Assembly: GCA_038214085.1 (NCBI GenBank)
Contig: JBBQSF010000049.1
Location: 1 to 21,403 of the forward strand
Direction: 5' to 3'
From: JBBQSF01 sp038214085
Lineage (GTDB): Bacteria > Bacteroidota > Bacteroidia > Bacteroidales > CG2-30-32-10
DNA length: 21,403 bases
The notes beneath the pieces were generated by a model. It searched no databases and was not told the DNA's origin. It saw only the letters and a program-made list of their open reading frames with translations. Each line of letters begins with the position of its first letter. The first letter of the stretch is position 1. Shown one piece after another: positions 13,644 to 20,934 of the stretch. The position numbers and the translations under genes are program-made.

Positions 13644-14588
13644 ATGAAATCATATCCTTGGGGTAGTACAAGACGATTTAATGCTTTTAGTAACTATTGT
13701 TTAACCCATTTTGGCGAACGGATTCAAAAACTTTCAGTAAATGCAGGTTTTTCGTGTCCGAACCGAGATGGAACAATAAGCATAAACGGCTGTTCATATT
13801 GCAACAATTCGGCTTTTAACCCATCGTACTGTACGCCCGAAAAATCAATTACGCAACAACTGACCGAAGGCATCGAATTTCATTCAAAGCGCTACAGAAG
13901 AGCTGGTAAATATCTTGCATATTTTCAAACATTTTCCAATACACATGCCCCACTTTCTGTTCTTAAAGAAAAATATTCCGAAGCATTAAAACACCCACTC
14001 ATTGCAGGTTTAGTGATTGGAACACGACCTGATTGTATTGACAATGAAAAGCTAGATTATCTTGAAAAACTTTCTGAAAAATATTACATTTCGGTTGAAT
14101 ATGGTGTTGAATCAATTTACAACAGAACATTAAAAAAAATAAATCGTGGCCACACTTTCGAACAAAGTGTTGAAACAATTAAAAATACTGCATCACGAAA
14201 AATCCATACAGGGATTCATATTATATTTGGTTTGCACGGAGAATCGAGGGAAGAAATGCTTGATGAAGCAAAAATTATTTCACAATTGCCAATAAATACA
14301 ATAAAATTCCATCAGCTGCAAATAATAAAAGATACTGCAATGGAAATTGATTTTAACCATGATCCTCATCAATTTAATATTTTTAGTCTTGAAGAATATA
14401 TTGATTTTATTATTGATTTTTGCGAGCTGCTCAACCCCAAAATTATGATAGAACGATTCACTGCCGAAGTGCCTCCAAGATATCTTGTAAAGGGCGGTTT
14501 TGGATTATTGAGAACGGATCAGATTTTGCAAAAAATCGAAAAACGAATGCTTGAACGTGACAGCTGGCAAGGAAAATATTTTGTTTAA
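13644..14588 (+). CDS. TIGR01212 (YhcC-like) family radical SAM protein
   Basis: The protein has 314 aa, the usual length. The iron-sulfur cysteines are Cys38, Cys50 and Cys53 in the family's long-spaced form (SCPNRDGT, then GCSYCNNSAF), which differs from the common CxxxCxxC. Further family blocks are YFQTFSNTHAP (about 92-102), GLVIGTRPDC (about 118-127), EYGVES, INRGHTFEQSV, GIHIIFGLHGE and TIKFHQLQIIKDTAM. The protein should bind a [4Fe-4S] cluster and SAM in the cytoplasm. Its reaction is unknown as far as I know. It is transcribed away from the epimerase operon; the VOC gene follows after 38 nt and may share its transcript. Confidence 0.9.
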   Translation: MKSYPWGSTRRFNAFSNYCLTHFGERIQKLSVNAGFSCPNRDGTISINGCSYCNNSAFNPSYCTPEKSITQQLTEGIEFHSKRYRRAGKYLAYFQTFSNTHAPLSVLKEKYSEALKHPLIAGLVIGTRPDCIDNEKLDYLEKLSEKYYISVEYGVESIYNRTLKKINRGHTFEQSVETIKNTASRKIHTGIHIIFGLHGESREEMLDEAKIISQLPINTIKFHQLQIIKDTAMEIDFNHDPHQFNIFSLEEYIDFIIDFCELLNPKIMIERFTAEVPPRYLVKGGFGLLRTDQILQKIEKRMLERDSWQGKYFV

Positions 14589-14626
14589 GAAAATGGAATA
14601 ACTACAAAAACCCAAAAAACGAATCT

Positions 14627-15013
14627 ATGTTAAAAGACATGATTATTCTTTATGTTTCCGATCAGGAGAAAAGCAAAAATTTTTACAAATCAATACTTGA
14701 TAAAGAACCTTTTCTAGATGTTCCGGGAATGACGGAATTTGAGTTGAATGATTGCACTTTGCTTGGTTTGATGCCCGAATCAGGAATAAATAAAATTTTT
14801 AATGGTAAAATTCCAGACCCAAAAACAGGAAATGGAATTCCTAGATGCGAATTATATCTTAGTGTATCAGACGTGGCATTGAGCTACGAACAACTTTTGA
14901 AAAATGGAGGAATATCCATTAGTGCACCGGAAAACCGCGACTGGGGACATTTTGCAGCCTATGGTGCCGACCCCGATGGACATATTGTGGCTTTTGCTCA
15001 GGAATTGAAATAA
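14627..15013 (+). CDS. VOC (glyoxalase/bleomycin-resistance) family protein
   Basis: The protein has 128 aa, the size of a single VOC module with two beta-alpha-beta-beta-beta repeats: MIILYVSDQEKSKNFYKSIL (5-24) begins the first, and ELYLSVSDVALSYEQLLKNG (75-94) the second. The closing RDWGHFAAYGADPDGHIVAFAQ (104-125) carries the typical GxxxxxxDPDGHxxxF ending with the metal-ligand-type His and Glu positions only partly kept. Members are metal enzymes, resistance proteins or binding proteins, so no substrate can be given. It probably shares the transcript of the radical SAM gene. Confidence 0.85.
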   Translation: MLKDMIILYVSDQEKSKNFYKSILDKEPFLDVPGMTEFELNDCTLLGLMPESGINKIFNGKIPDPKTGNGIPRCELYLSVSDVALSYEQLLKNGGISISAPENRDWGHFAAYGADPDGHIVAFAQELK

Positions 15014-15053
15014 TCATTTAATCTCAACTTTTTTTGTTTGCCAATGATTTTTT
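15012..15053 (+). terminator. Possible weak terminator after the VOC gene
   Basis: AATCATT (15012-15018) pairs with AATGATT (15043-15049), followed by T's to 15053. The stem is AT-rich and the loop is 24 nt, so termination would be weak. Confidence 0.3.
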
Positions 15054-15108
15054 ATCTAAAAAAATTCAAGCTATAAATAAATAATACTATTTCTTTGTTG
15101 CGAATAAT

Positions 15109-15116
15109 TATATTTG
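15109..15116 (+). promoter_or_regulatory. -7 element for the cyclase-kinase genes
   Basis: TATATTTG matches TAnnTTTG and ends 31 nt before the ATG at 15148. A TTTG at 15094-15097 is too close to be its -33 box. Confidence 0.4.
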
Positions 15117-15147
15117 TAAAACGAGTTTCTTTATCTACAAATATCCC

Positions 15148-16992
15148 ATGGCTATGACAAAATTTTGCACGCTGCTATTCATGTTAGGCTTGCAAATTAT
15201 TTCATCACCTACTAACAAAGGGTTTTCACAGGATAGCCTCAAAATAGACAGCCTCACAAAAGAGTTAAATAAATACGGAAACGATACCAACAAAGTTTTA
15301 GCATACAACGACCTTGCCTATGAATATTTAGGTATTAATCCGGAAAAAACATACAATTATGCCTATCTTGCTTTGGCTCTCTCAGTTAAACTGGAATTTA
15401 AAAAAGGAATTGCAAACTCACTTTACAGAATTGGCATCAACTATTACCGCCAAGGAAAATATCTCGAATCAATTCAGGCATTAATTACAGCTGCAAAAAA
15501 CTACAGCGTTATTGGCCATAATCGTGGTTTGGCTGCAACTTACAATGCTATTGGAAATGTTTATTTTGATTTGAATGACTTTGACAATGCATTTAAATTT
15601 CAGTTTAAAGCACTTGAAATTCAAAGTAAAAATAATTTCAAAAAAGGAGTTGCCCATTCCCTTAATAATATTGGGAATATTTATAATGAAACTAAAAATT
15701 TCGACAAAGCACTTAAGTTTTATTATGATGCGTTGAGCCTGCAGCAACAATTTGCAGATTCATTAAACATTGCTTTGCTTTATAACAATATTGGCATCAT
15801 TTACCGTAATAAGAACAATATTTCAAAAGCGCTTGAGTATTATTTAAAATCAATTAGAATTAAAGAGGCAACCGGAAACAAACAAGGTATTTCGATTTCC
15901 TATGGCAATATTGGCAACTTGTACTTAATAACAAAAGATTATCCTCTGGCCTTAGAATATTTTACCAAAAGCCTAAGTTTAGCAAAAGAATCCGGTTCTT
16001 TAGGTGATGAAAAAAACGCACTTGAAGGTATTTCAAAATCCAATGCCAATTTAAGTAGATATGACAAAGCATATCTTTTTCTTTTGCAATTTAATGCATT
16101 AAAAGACTCGATTTTTGCCGAAAAAATGAATAAGCAGATTATAGAACTGCAAGCAAAATATGAATCAGAGCATAAAGAAAACCTTATTAACACTCAAAAA
16201 GCCGAACTCGAAAAACAGGATTTAAAAATTAATCATCAGCGCATGCAGGTTTACTTTTTAATAGTAGGAGTAATGCTGCTTATTGTGCTTTCTGGTTTGA
16301 TTTTTTTCAATTATAAACGCAAGAAAAAAGATGCTGAAATTATAACCAAAGAGAAAAAAAGATCCGATGATCTGCTCCTGAATATTTTGCCTGCAGAAAC
16401 TGCCGAAGAGCTTAAGTTAAACGGCCATTCGCTGGCAAAAAGGTTTGATATGGTTACCGTTTTATTCGCCGATTTTGTTGGTTTTACAGCTTATGCGGAG
16501 ACTCAGAGCCCAGAAAATGTAGTTAAGGAACTTGATTTTTGTTTTAGCTCATTTGATGCAATGCTTAGCAAATTTCATATTGAGAAAATCAAAACTATTG
16601 GCGACTCATACATGTGCGCAGGTGGCGTGCCAATTGCCAATATTTCCAGCCCATCGGATGTGATTAGGTGCGGCATCGAAATGCGCGATTTTATCAAGGA
16701 ATTAAAAAAGCATAAAGCAGAAAATGAAGTCCCTTTTTTGGAATTGCGCATTGGAATACATACAGGTCCAGTGGTGGCAGGCATTGTTGGTGTTAAAAAA
16801 TTCGCGTATGATATATGGGGCGATACTGTAAATACTGCATCAAGAATGGAATCTTCTGGCGTTCCTGGAAAAGTGAATATTTCAGGTGAAACATACAATT
16901 ATATAAAAGACCTATTTAATTGCGAATACCGGGGCAAAATTCCAGCAAAAAACAAAGGAGATATTGATATGTATTTTGTTGAAAATTTATGA
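15148..16992 (+). CDS. TPR-sensor membrane adenylate cyclase (class III)
   Basis: The protein has 614 aa. Residues 1-28 are a signal peptide ending FSQ (Met3 is an alternative start). Six or so TPR repeats fill about 50-325 and should lie in the periplasm; a coiled coil follows (325-365), then one membrane helix (about 369-388). The cytoplasmic part has a linker helix (SDDLLLNILPAETAEEL, 406-422) and a class III cyclase domain (about 434-612). Metal-binding Asp442 (FADFVGFT) and Asp486 (GDSYM), transition-state Asn562 and Arg566 (NTASRMES), and base-selecting Lys482 (IKTIGD) and Asp555 (YDIWGD) are present, so it should make cAMP rather than cGMP. The next gene, a histidine kinase with a similar sensor half, starts inside its stop codon (ATGA, 16989-16992). 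Confidence 0.9.
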   Translation: MAMTKFCTLLFMLGLQIISSPTNKGFSQDSLKIDSLTKELNKYGNDTNKVLAYNDLAYEYLGINPEKTYNYAYLALALSVKLEFKKGIANSLYRIGINYYRQGKYLESIQALITAAKNYSVIGHNRGLAATYNAIGNVYFDLNDFDNAFKFQFKALEIQSKNNFKKGVAHSLNNIGNIYNETKNFDKALKFYYDALSLQQQFADSLNIALLYNNIGIIYRNKNNISKALEYYLKSIRIKEATGNKQGISISYGNIGNLYLITKDYPLALEYFTKSLSLAKESGSLGDEKNALEGISKSNANLSRYDKAYLFLLQFNALKDSIFAEKMNKQIIELQAKYESEHKENLINTQKAELEKQDLKINHQRMQVYFLIVGVMLLIVLSGLIFFNYKRKKKDAEIITKEKKRSDDLLLNILPAETAEELKLNGHSLAKRFDMVTVLFADFVGFTAYAETQSPENVVKELDFCFSSFDAMLSKFHIEKIKTIGDSYMCAGGVPIANISSPSDVIRCGIEMRDFIKELKKHKAENEVPFLELRIGIHTGPVVAGIVGVKKFAYDIWGDTVNTASRMESSGVPGKVNISGETYNYIKDLFNCEYRGKIPAKNKGDIDMYFVENL

Positions 16993-18818
16993 AAAGGAAT
17001 TTCCTTATTATTATCATCTTATTATTTGTTTTGCAAATAGAAATGAGTAAATCTCTTTTTGCACAAGATGAGAAATTTATTGACAGCCTAAAAAAAGAAT
17101 GTTCCAAATCGCCCGAAGATACTAACAAGTTCTACCTTTTAAGCGATATTGCTTGGGAATATATCGGCAATTCGCCTGAAAAATCCTTGACATATTCTAA
17201 ACTTGCTCTTGAGCTTTCATTAAAACTCGATTTCCAAAAAGGAACAGCCAAATCACTTTATAACATTGGCGTAAATTATTACAATCAGGGAAGTTATACT
17301 GAGGCAATTCTCCCGCTAATTAAAACGGCAACGTTGTTTGAAAAAATCGGACATAAAAGAGGCCTTGCTGCTTCCTATAATTCAATTGGGAATGTATATA
17401 AAGAATTAAAAAAGTATGCTCTTGCCATTGAGTATCAGAAAAAAGCCATTACCATACAGGAATCGATACATGCAAATTTAGGAATTGCGAATTCGTTAAA
17501 CAATATTGGCAATATTTATCTTACCCAAAAAAAAGACACTGAAGCATTGACCTATTATAATAAATCACTTGAATTTGCTATACTTTTAGGCGACAAAACC
17601 CTTGAAGCTAAAATTTACAACAATCTGGGTTTTTGCATGCGCAATCAGAATAAAAATAATGAAGCGCTTGCATACTATCTGAAATCAATTTCTCTGAAAG
17701 AAGAATTGAACAGCAAACAAGGCATTTCAGTAACGTACAGCAATGTTGGGCATTTGTTTGTTTTGCAGAACGAATTTAATAATGCCCTAGTATACTTTAA
17801 GAAAAGCCTGGAACTTGCAAATGAGAGTTCATCAAAAGACGAAATGATTAATGCGTATCAAGGCATAGTAGAAGTATATTCGGGATTGAAAAATTATGAC
17901 AGTGCATTTGTATATCAGAAAAAATATATTGCTTTAAACGATAGTGTTTACAATGTTGAAAGCACCAATTACATTACAGAACTTCAAGCAAAATATCAAA
18001 CAGAAAAAAAGGAAAGAGAAATTGAAAAGCTCAACAGTGAAAAGGAAAACCAGCAATTAAAACTAAATCGCGATCGCATCATTATTTTTTCAGGTGCCGG
18101 GGGAAGTATTTTATTGTTAATTCTTGCTTTATTATTTTTTAATATTCTTAAACAAAAACAAACACGACGGAGAATGCTTAGCGCAGTTATTGAAACTGAA
18201 GAAAAAGAGCGAAAAAGGTTTGCTGAAGATCTGCATGATGGATTAGGCCCGCTTCTGTCAAGTATCAGTTTATATGTTAATGAGCTCAAATCAGACAAAC
18301 ATGAAAAAAGCAAAAAGTCGGAATTTTTAAATTATTCAACTGAACTTATTGATGAGGCAATAAAAAGCACCCGCATGATTGCGAACAATCTGATGCCCGG
18401 AATTCTCAGTGATTACGGCCTCTTTACTGCCCTTAATACTTTTTGTGATAAAATTCAGAAATTAGGTGGTATTCATATTAAAATCCTATCGAACCTAAGC
18501 GATAAAAGGTACGAACCAGCAATAGAAATTACATTGTACAGGGTATTGTTAGAATTGATTAATAACACGCTAAAACATGCAAGTGCAAGCAATATCAGCA
18601 TTGACTTTTCGCAAACAGAGAAAAGTATATTTATTGTATATGCTGACGATGGAATAGAATTCAATGTTGAAAAAACCATGAATGATCCCAAAAAAGGTTT
18701 GGGCCTAAACAATAGCATTAGCAGGATAAAATCAATTGCTGGAAAATGCGAATACATCAGTTCGGAAGGCAAAGGAACCAAAGTTAAAATTGAAGTGAAT
18801 TTTAAGAAATATATTTAA
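16989..18818 (+). CDS. TPR-sensor histidine kinase (HisKA_3 / NarL-partner type)
   Basis: The protein has 609 aa. Residues 1-26 are a signal peptide or first helix (SLFAQ). TPR repeats run about 46-320, then a coiled coil (about 325-362), one membrane helix (about 363-385), a HisKA_3 dimerisation domain with His416 in FAEDLHDGLGP, and an HATPase_c domain with N-box ELINNTLKHA (522-531), DDG (553-555), GLGL (571-573 region) and GKGT (594-597). Hybrid periplasmic TPR kinases of this type are common in Bacteroidetes and pair with NarL/LuxR regulators; one begins 39 nt downstream. The sensor half is clearly paralogous to the cyclase upstream (shared IDSL, DTNK, GNSPEKS, GHKRGLAASYNSIGNVY). Translation is coupled to the cyclase by the ATGA overlap. 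Confidence 0.92.
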   Translation: MKRNFLIIIILLFVLQIEMSKSLFAQDEKFIDSLKKECSKSPEDTNKFYLLSDIAWEYIGNSPEKSLTYSKLALELSLKLDFQKGTAKSLYNIGVNYYNQGSYTEAILPLIKTATLFEKIGHKRGLAASYNSIGNVYKELKKYALAIEYQKKAITIQESIHANLGIANSLNNIGNIYLTQKKDTEALTYYNKSLEFAILLGDKTLEAKIYNNLGFCMRNQNKNNEALAYYLKSISLKEELNSKQGISVTYSNVGHLFVLQNEFNNALVYFKKSLELANESSSKDEMINAYQGIVEVYSGLKNYDSAFVYQKKYIALNDSVYNVESTNYITELQAKYQTEKKEREIEKLNSEKENQQLKLNRDRIIIFSGAGGSILLLILALLFFNILKQKQTRRRMLSAVIETEEKERKRFAEDLHDGLGPLLSSISLYVNELKSDKHEKSKKSEFLNYSTELIDEAIKSTRMIANNLMPGILSDYGLFTALNTFCDKIQKLGGIHIKILSNLSDKRYEPAIEITLYRVLLELINNTLKHASASNISIDFSQTEKSIFIVYADDGIEFNVEKTMNDPKKGLGLNNSISRIKSIAGKCEYISSEGKGTKVKIEVNFKKYI

Positions 18819-18828
18819 GGTTATTTTT

Positions 18829-18836
18829 TACATTTG
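18829..18836 (+). promoter_or_regulatory. Possible internal promoter for the response regulator
   Basis: TACATTTG matches TAnnTTTG and ends 21 nt before the ATG at 18858. No -33 box. The regulator could be made both from the operon and from this site. Confidence 0.35.
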
Positions 18837-18857
18837 TACTGTTGAATACCATAAAAA

Positions 18858-19493
18858 ATGAATAAAAAATCGCGAGTTGTAATTGTTGACGACCATGAAA
18901 TATTCCGTAAAGGATTTGGAATGATTATTAATACTTTTGATGACTGCGAAATTATTGGCGAGGCTTCCAATGGTCAGGAATTTCTTGATATGTTCATGGA
19001 AGATACGATTGATCTTGTGTTCATGGATATTAAGATGCCCGTGTTAAATGGTATAGATGCCACACGGATTGCATTGGAGCAAAAGCCCGAAATGAAAATT
19101 GTTGCCCTTTCCATGTTTGGCGAAGAAAAATACTTGCAAAGCATGATTGAGGCAGGAGCCACTGGTTTTTTGTTAAAAAATGTAAAACGCGAAGAACTTG
19201 AAATAGCTACCAAACTTCTACTTGAAGGCAAAAATTATTATTCGGAGGAACTCCTTGTCTTTTTCACTAAAAAATATATCAATAACAAACCCGACGCGGA
19301 TATCAGTAAAAGAGAAATTGAGGTATTGCAGCTGATTGCAAAAGGTTTAACAAATCAAGAAATTTCCGACAAACTTTTTATCAGTCTCCGAACTGTGGAA
19401 GGACATAAAACCAACCTGATTCAAAAAACGGGTTCAAAAAACATCGTGAACCTCCTCATTTATGCCATGAAAAACAGCCTTATCGATTTCTGA
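18858..19493 (+). CDS. NarL/FixJ-family response regulator with LuxR HTH
   Basis: The protein has 211 aa. The receiver domain (5-125) has the acidic pair Asp11/Asp12 (VDDHE), the phospho-acceptor Asp57 (VFMDIKMP), Ser85 and Lys107 (LLKNVK). The LuxR-type DNA-binding domain (147-211) has SKREIEVLQLIAKGLTNQEISDKLFISLRTVEGHKTNLIQKTG. All key residues are intact. It lies 39 nt after the HisKA_3 kinase and is its likely partner. Its targets are unknown; the palindrome at 19539-19553, about 45 nt past its stop and upstream of a secreted-protein gene, is a natural candidate site. Confidence 0.93.
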   Translation: MNKKSRVVIVDDHEIFRKGFGMIINTFDDCEIIGEASNGQEFLDMFMEDTIDLVFMDIKMPVLNGIDATRIALEQKPEMKIVALSMFGEEKYLQSMIEAGATGFLLKNVKREELEIATKLLLEGKNYYSEELLVFFTKKYINNKPDADISKREIEVLQLIAKGLTNQEISDKLFISLRTVEGHKTNLIQKTGSKNIVNLLIYAMKNSLIDF

Positions 19494-19538
19494 TTTTTCG
19501 CATTAAGAATTATTTTTTCCGGAATCATTTTGCAAAAA

Positions 19539-19570
19539 CAGGTGAATCACCTGAGCTAGTCCCGTGATTC
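19539..19570. promoter_or_regulatory. 15-nt perfect palindrome with overlapping alternative hairpins
   Basis: CAGGTGAATCACCTG (19539-19553) is a perfect palindrome around a central A, the form of an operator for a dimeric regulator. As RNA it can fold as CAGGT/ACCTG with a GAATC loop. Alternatively GAATCAC (19544-19550) can pair with GTGATTC (19564-19570). The two folds exclude each other. The site lies 55-86 nt upstream of the secreted-protein start at 19625. Confidence 0.45.
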
Positions 19571-19624
19571 TCTGTTGCCCGTTCATGCTCTGCATGTGTA
19601 ATATTGCATATAAATTGTTGTGCA

Positions 19625-20281
19625 ATGCTGAACAAATTTTCAATTATTCTTTTTGTACTATTTACAAGCCTTAATGCTTCTAGCCAAAACAATGCTTTAC
19701 AGTTGAATGATGCTGTTATTACAATTTCGAATGGCGCAGTTTTAAACATTAACCAAATTGACAATACAGGGATTACTGGAAACACAGGCTATATCGTTTC
19801 CGAAGGAGAAACCAACAGCATAGCATGGAATACAAATGGCGAAACACAAACGTATTCCTTTCCTTTTGGCACACAAAATGGCGACTTCATCCCCGTAATA
19901 ATAGAAAAAACGTCAGGAGGAACCTGTTCAGGAAACGAAGGCAGCATAATGGTTTCAACATACCCTACTGCCTTTGACAATCGCCCTTATCCAAGCAATA
20001 GCAATGGCTTTTTTGGTAACGTAACAAATATGAATGGCGCTGATGGAACCGATAATTCAATAAATGTTGTCGATCGTTTCTGGATGATTAACTTCAATAA
20101 TTTTAACATTAACCCTATTGTTTCAGCAACTTTTACTTACGATGCAATTGGTGCAAATAATGACATTAGCGGGTTACAAGAAGAAAACCTTGTTGCTCAG
20201 CAATGGAATGGCAGTTCCTGGATCCAGCCTACCTCAGGAATAGCAGACCCTGCAAATGATCAGGTTAAGGAATCTACTTAA
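19625..20281 (+). CDS. Secreted protein, likely truncated T9SS-type cargo
   Basis: The protein has 218 aa from the ATG at 19625; MLNKFSIILFVLFTSLNASSQ is a signal peptide (1-21), so an upstream in-frame TTG at 19604 is not needed. The mature part resembles the repeated N-terminal or middle module of large Bacteroidetes surface proteins: ITISNGAVLNINQ, GYIVSEG, YSFPFGT..GDFIPV, RFWMINF (151-157), ATFTYD (168-173), and AQQWNGSSWIQPTSG (191-205). In such proteins the sequence continues through an SPWTL-like strand to a C-terminal sorting domain. Here it stops abruptly (DQVKEST) with neither. A frameshift or deletion is likely. The next ORF, 69 nt on, has a sorting-domain-like end. Surface role inferred; no enzyme domain is visible. 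Confidence 0.7.
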   Translation: MLNKFSIILFVLFTSLNASSQNNALQLNDAVITISNGAVLNINQIDNTGITGNTGYIVSEGETNSIAWNTNGETQTYSFPFGTQNGDFIPVIIEKTSGGTCSGNEGSIMVSTYPTAFDNRPYPSNSNGFFGNVTNMNGADGTDNSINVVDRFWMINFNNFNINPIVSATFTYDAIGANNDISGLQEENLVAQQWNGSSWIQPTSGIADPANDQVKEST

Positions 20282-20350
20282 TAGTGCTCACAAATGAAGA
20301 ATCTGCCCTGACAAAAAAATAATGATTGCAAATTAATATCATTTAACCTT

Positions 20351-20749
20351 ATGCCACTAGCTAATCAAGTAAAACAAAACAAAATGAATGCAGTCAAAAC
20401 ATTATTTAGAATTAACTCCGACGAATTTGTGAATTCAAATGCTAAAAAGAAAACAAGGGTTTTTGGCGGATATCCGCTTAAAAGAATTCAAATAAGTGCA
20501 TCTAATAATGCCCCGCACATTGTTGTTAATTATACTTCAACGGTACAAGGAATCTTACAAATTAAAATCCATGGATTCACCGGTTATGAGGTTTATGCGA
20601 AAAGCCACATTGTAAAAGAAGGAATCAACAATTTTGATATTGATTGCAGCTTGTTCAAGGTCGGAGTATTTATTGTAGAAACCACAGTTCGCGATGTTAA
20701 TGAAGGATTGTTAAATACTTACAATAAAATTGAAATTTTCTTAAAATAA
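20351..20749 (+). CDS. Small protein resembling an orphan T9SS sorting domain
   Basis: The protein has 132 aa; the ATG at 20384 (Met12) is an alternative start. It has no signal peptide. Residues about 56-132 follow the outline of a type-A T9SS C-terminal domain: VNYTSTVQGILQIKIHGFTGYEVYAK (59-84) matches the strand and turn ending in a TGxEV motif, then KEGINNFDIDCSLFKVGVFIVET (89-111) matches the GxNxxxIDxSxLxxGVYxVxx block, and the end NKIEIFLK (125-132) matches the basic terminal strand. Such a domain is useless without an export signal on the same protein. It may be the stranded tail of the truncated gene upstream, or an unrelated beta-sandwich protein. Function unknown. Confidence 0.55.
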   Translation: MPLANQVKQNKMNAVKTLFRINSDEFVNSNAKKKTRVFGGYPLKRIQISASNNAPHIVVNYTSTVQGILQIKIHGFTGYEVYAKSHIVKEGINNFDIDCSLFKVGVFIVETTVRDVNEGLLNTYNKIEIFLK

Positions 20750-20776
20750 AAATATATGAATAATGAAAAGCAATAA

Positions 20777-20878
20777 AAAATTCGTAATGGCATTCCTGAC
20801 CAGCAGGAAAAAATTTCGAAGCTTCAATCGGTTAATCTCGATTTTTTAAAAAGACTTGAGAAACTTGAAAGCAACTAA
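20777..20878 (+). pseudogene. Remnant of a coiled-coil protein C-terminus (tail-fibre/S74-like tail)
   Basis: This frame is open for 33 codons after a stop at 20774-20776 and reads NGIPDQQEKISKLQSVNL followed by DFLKRLEKLESN and a stop. That is the usual closing coiled coil of Bacteroidetes proteins that end in a tail-fibre or chaperone-like domain (QxxxIxxLxxxNxxLxxRLEKLE). There is no start codon and no body of the gene, so it is a degraded fragment. The other frame of the same bases, 28 aa from an ATG at 20763, has no such pattern. Confidence 0.45.
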
Positions 20879-20934
20879 TTTATTTAACCTATTAATAAAT
20901 ATTTTCAATTACCAATCCTAAAAAATAACCAAAC

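Noticed and set aside
20763..20849. 28-aa ORF from an ATG at 20763
   Set aside because: It has no recognisable features, and the overlapping frame has a far more protein-like coiled-coil pattern.
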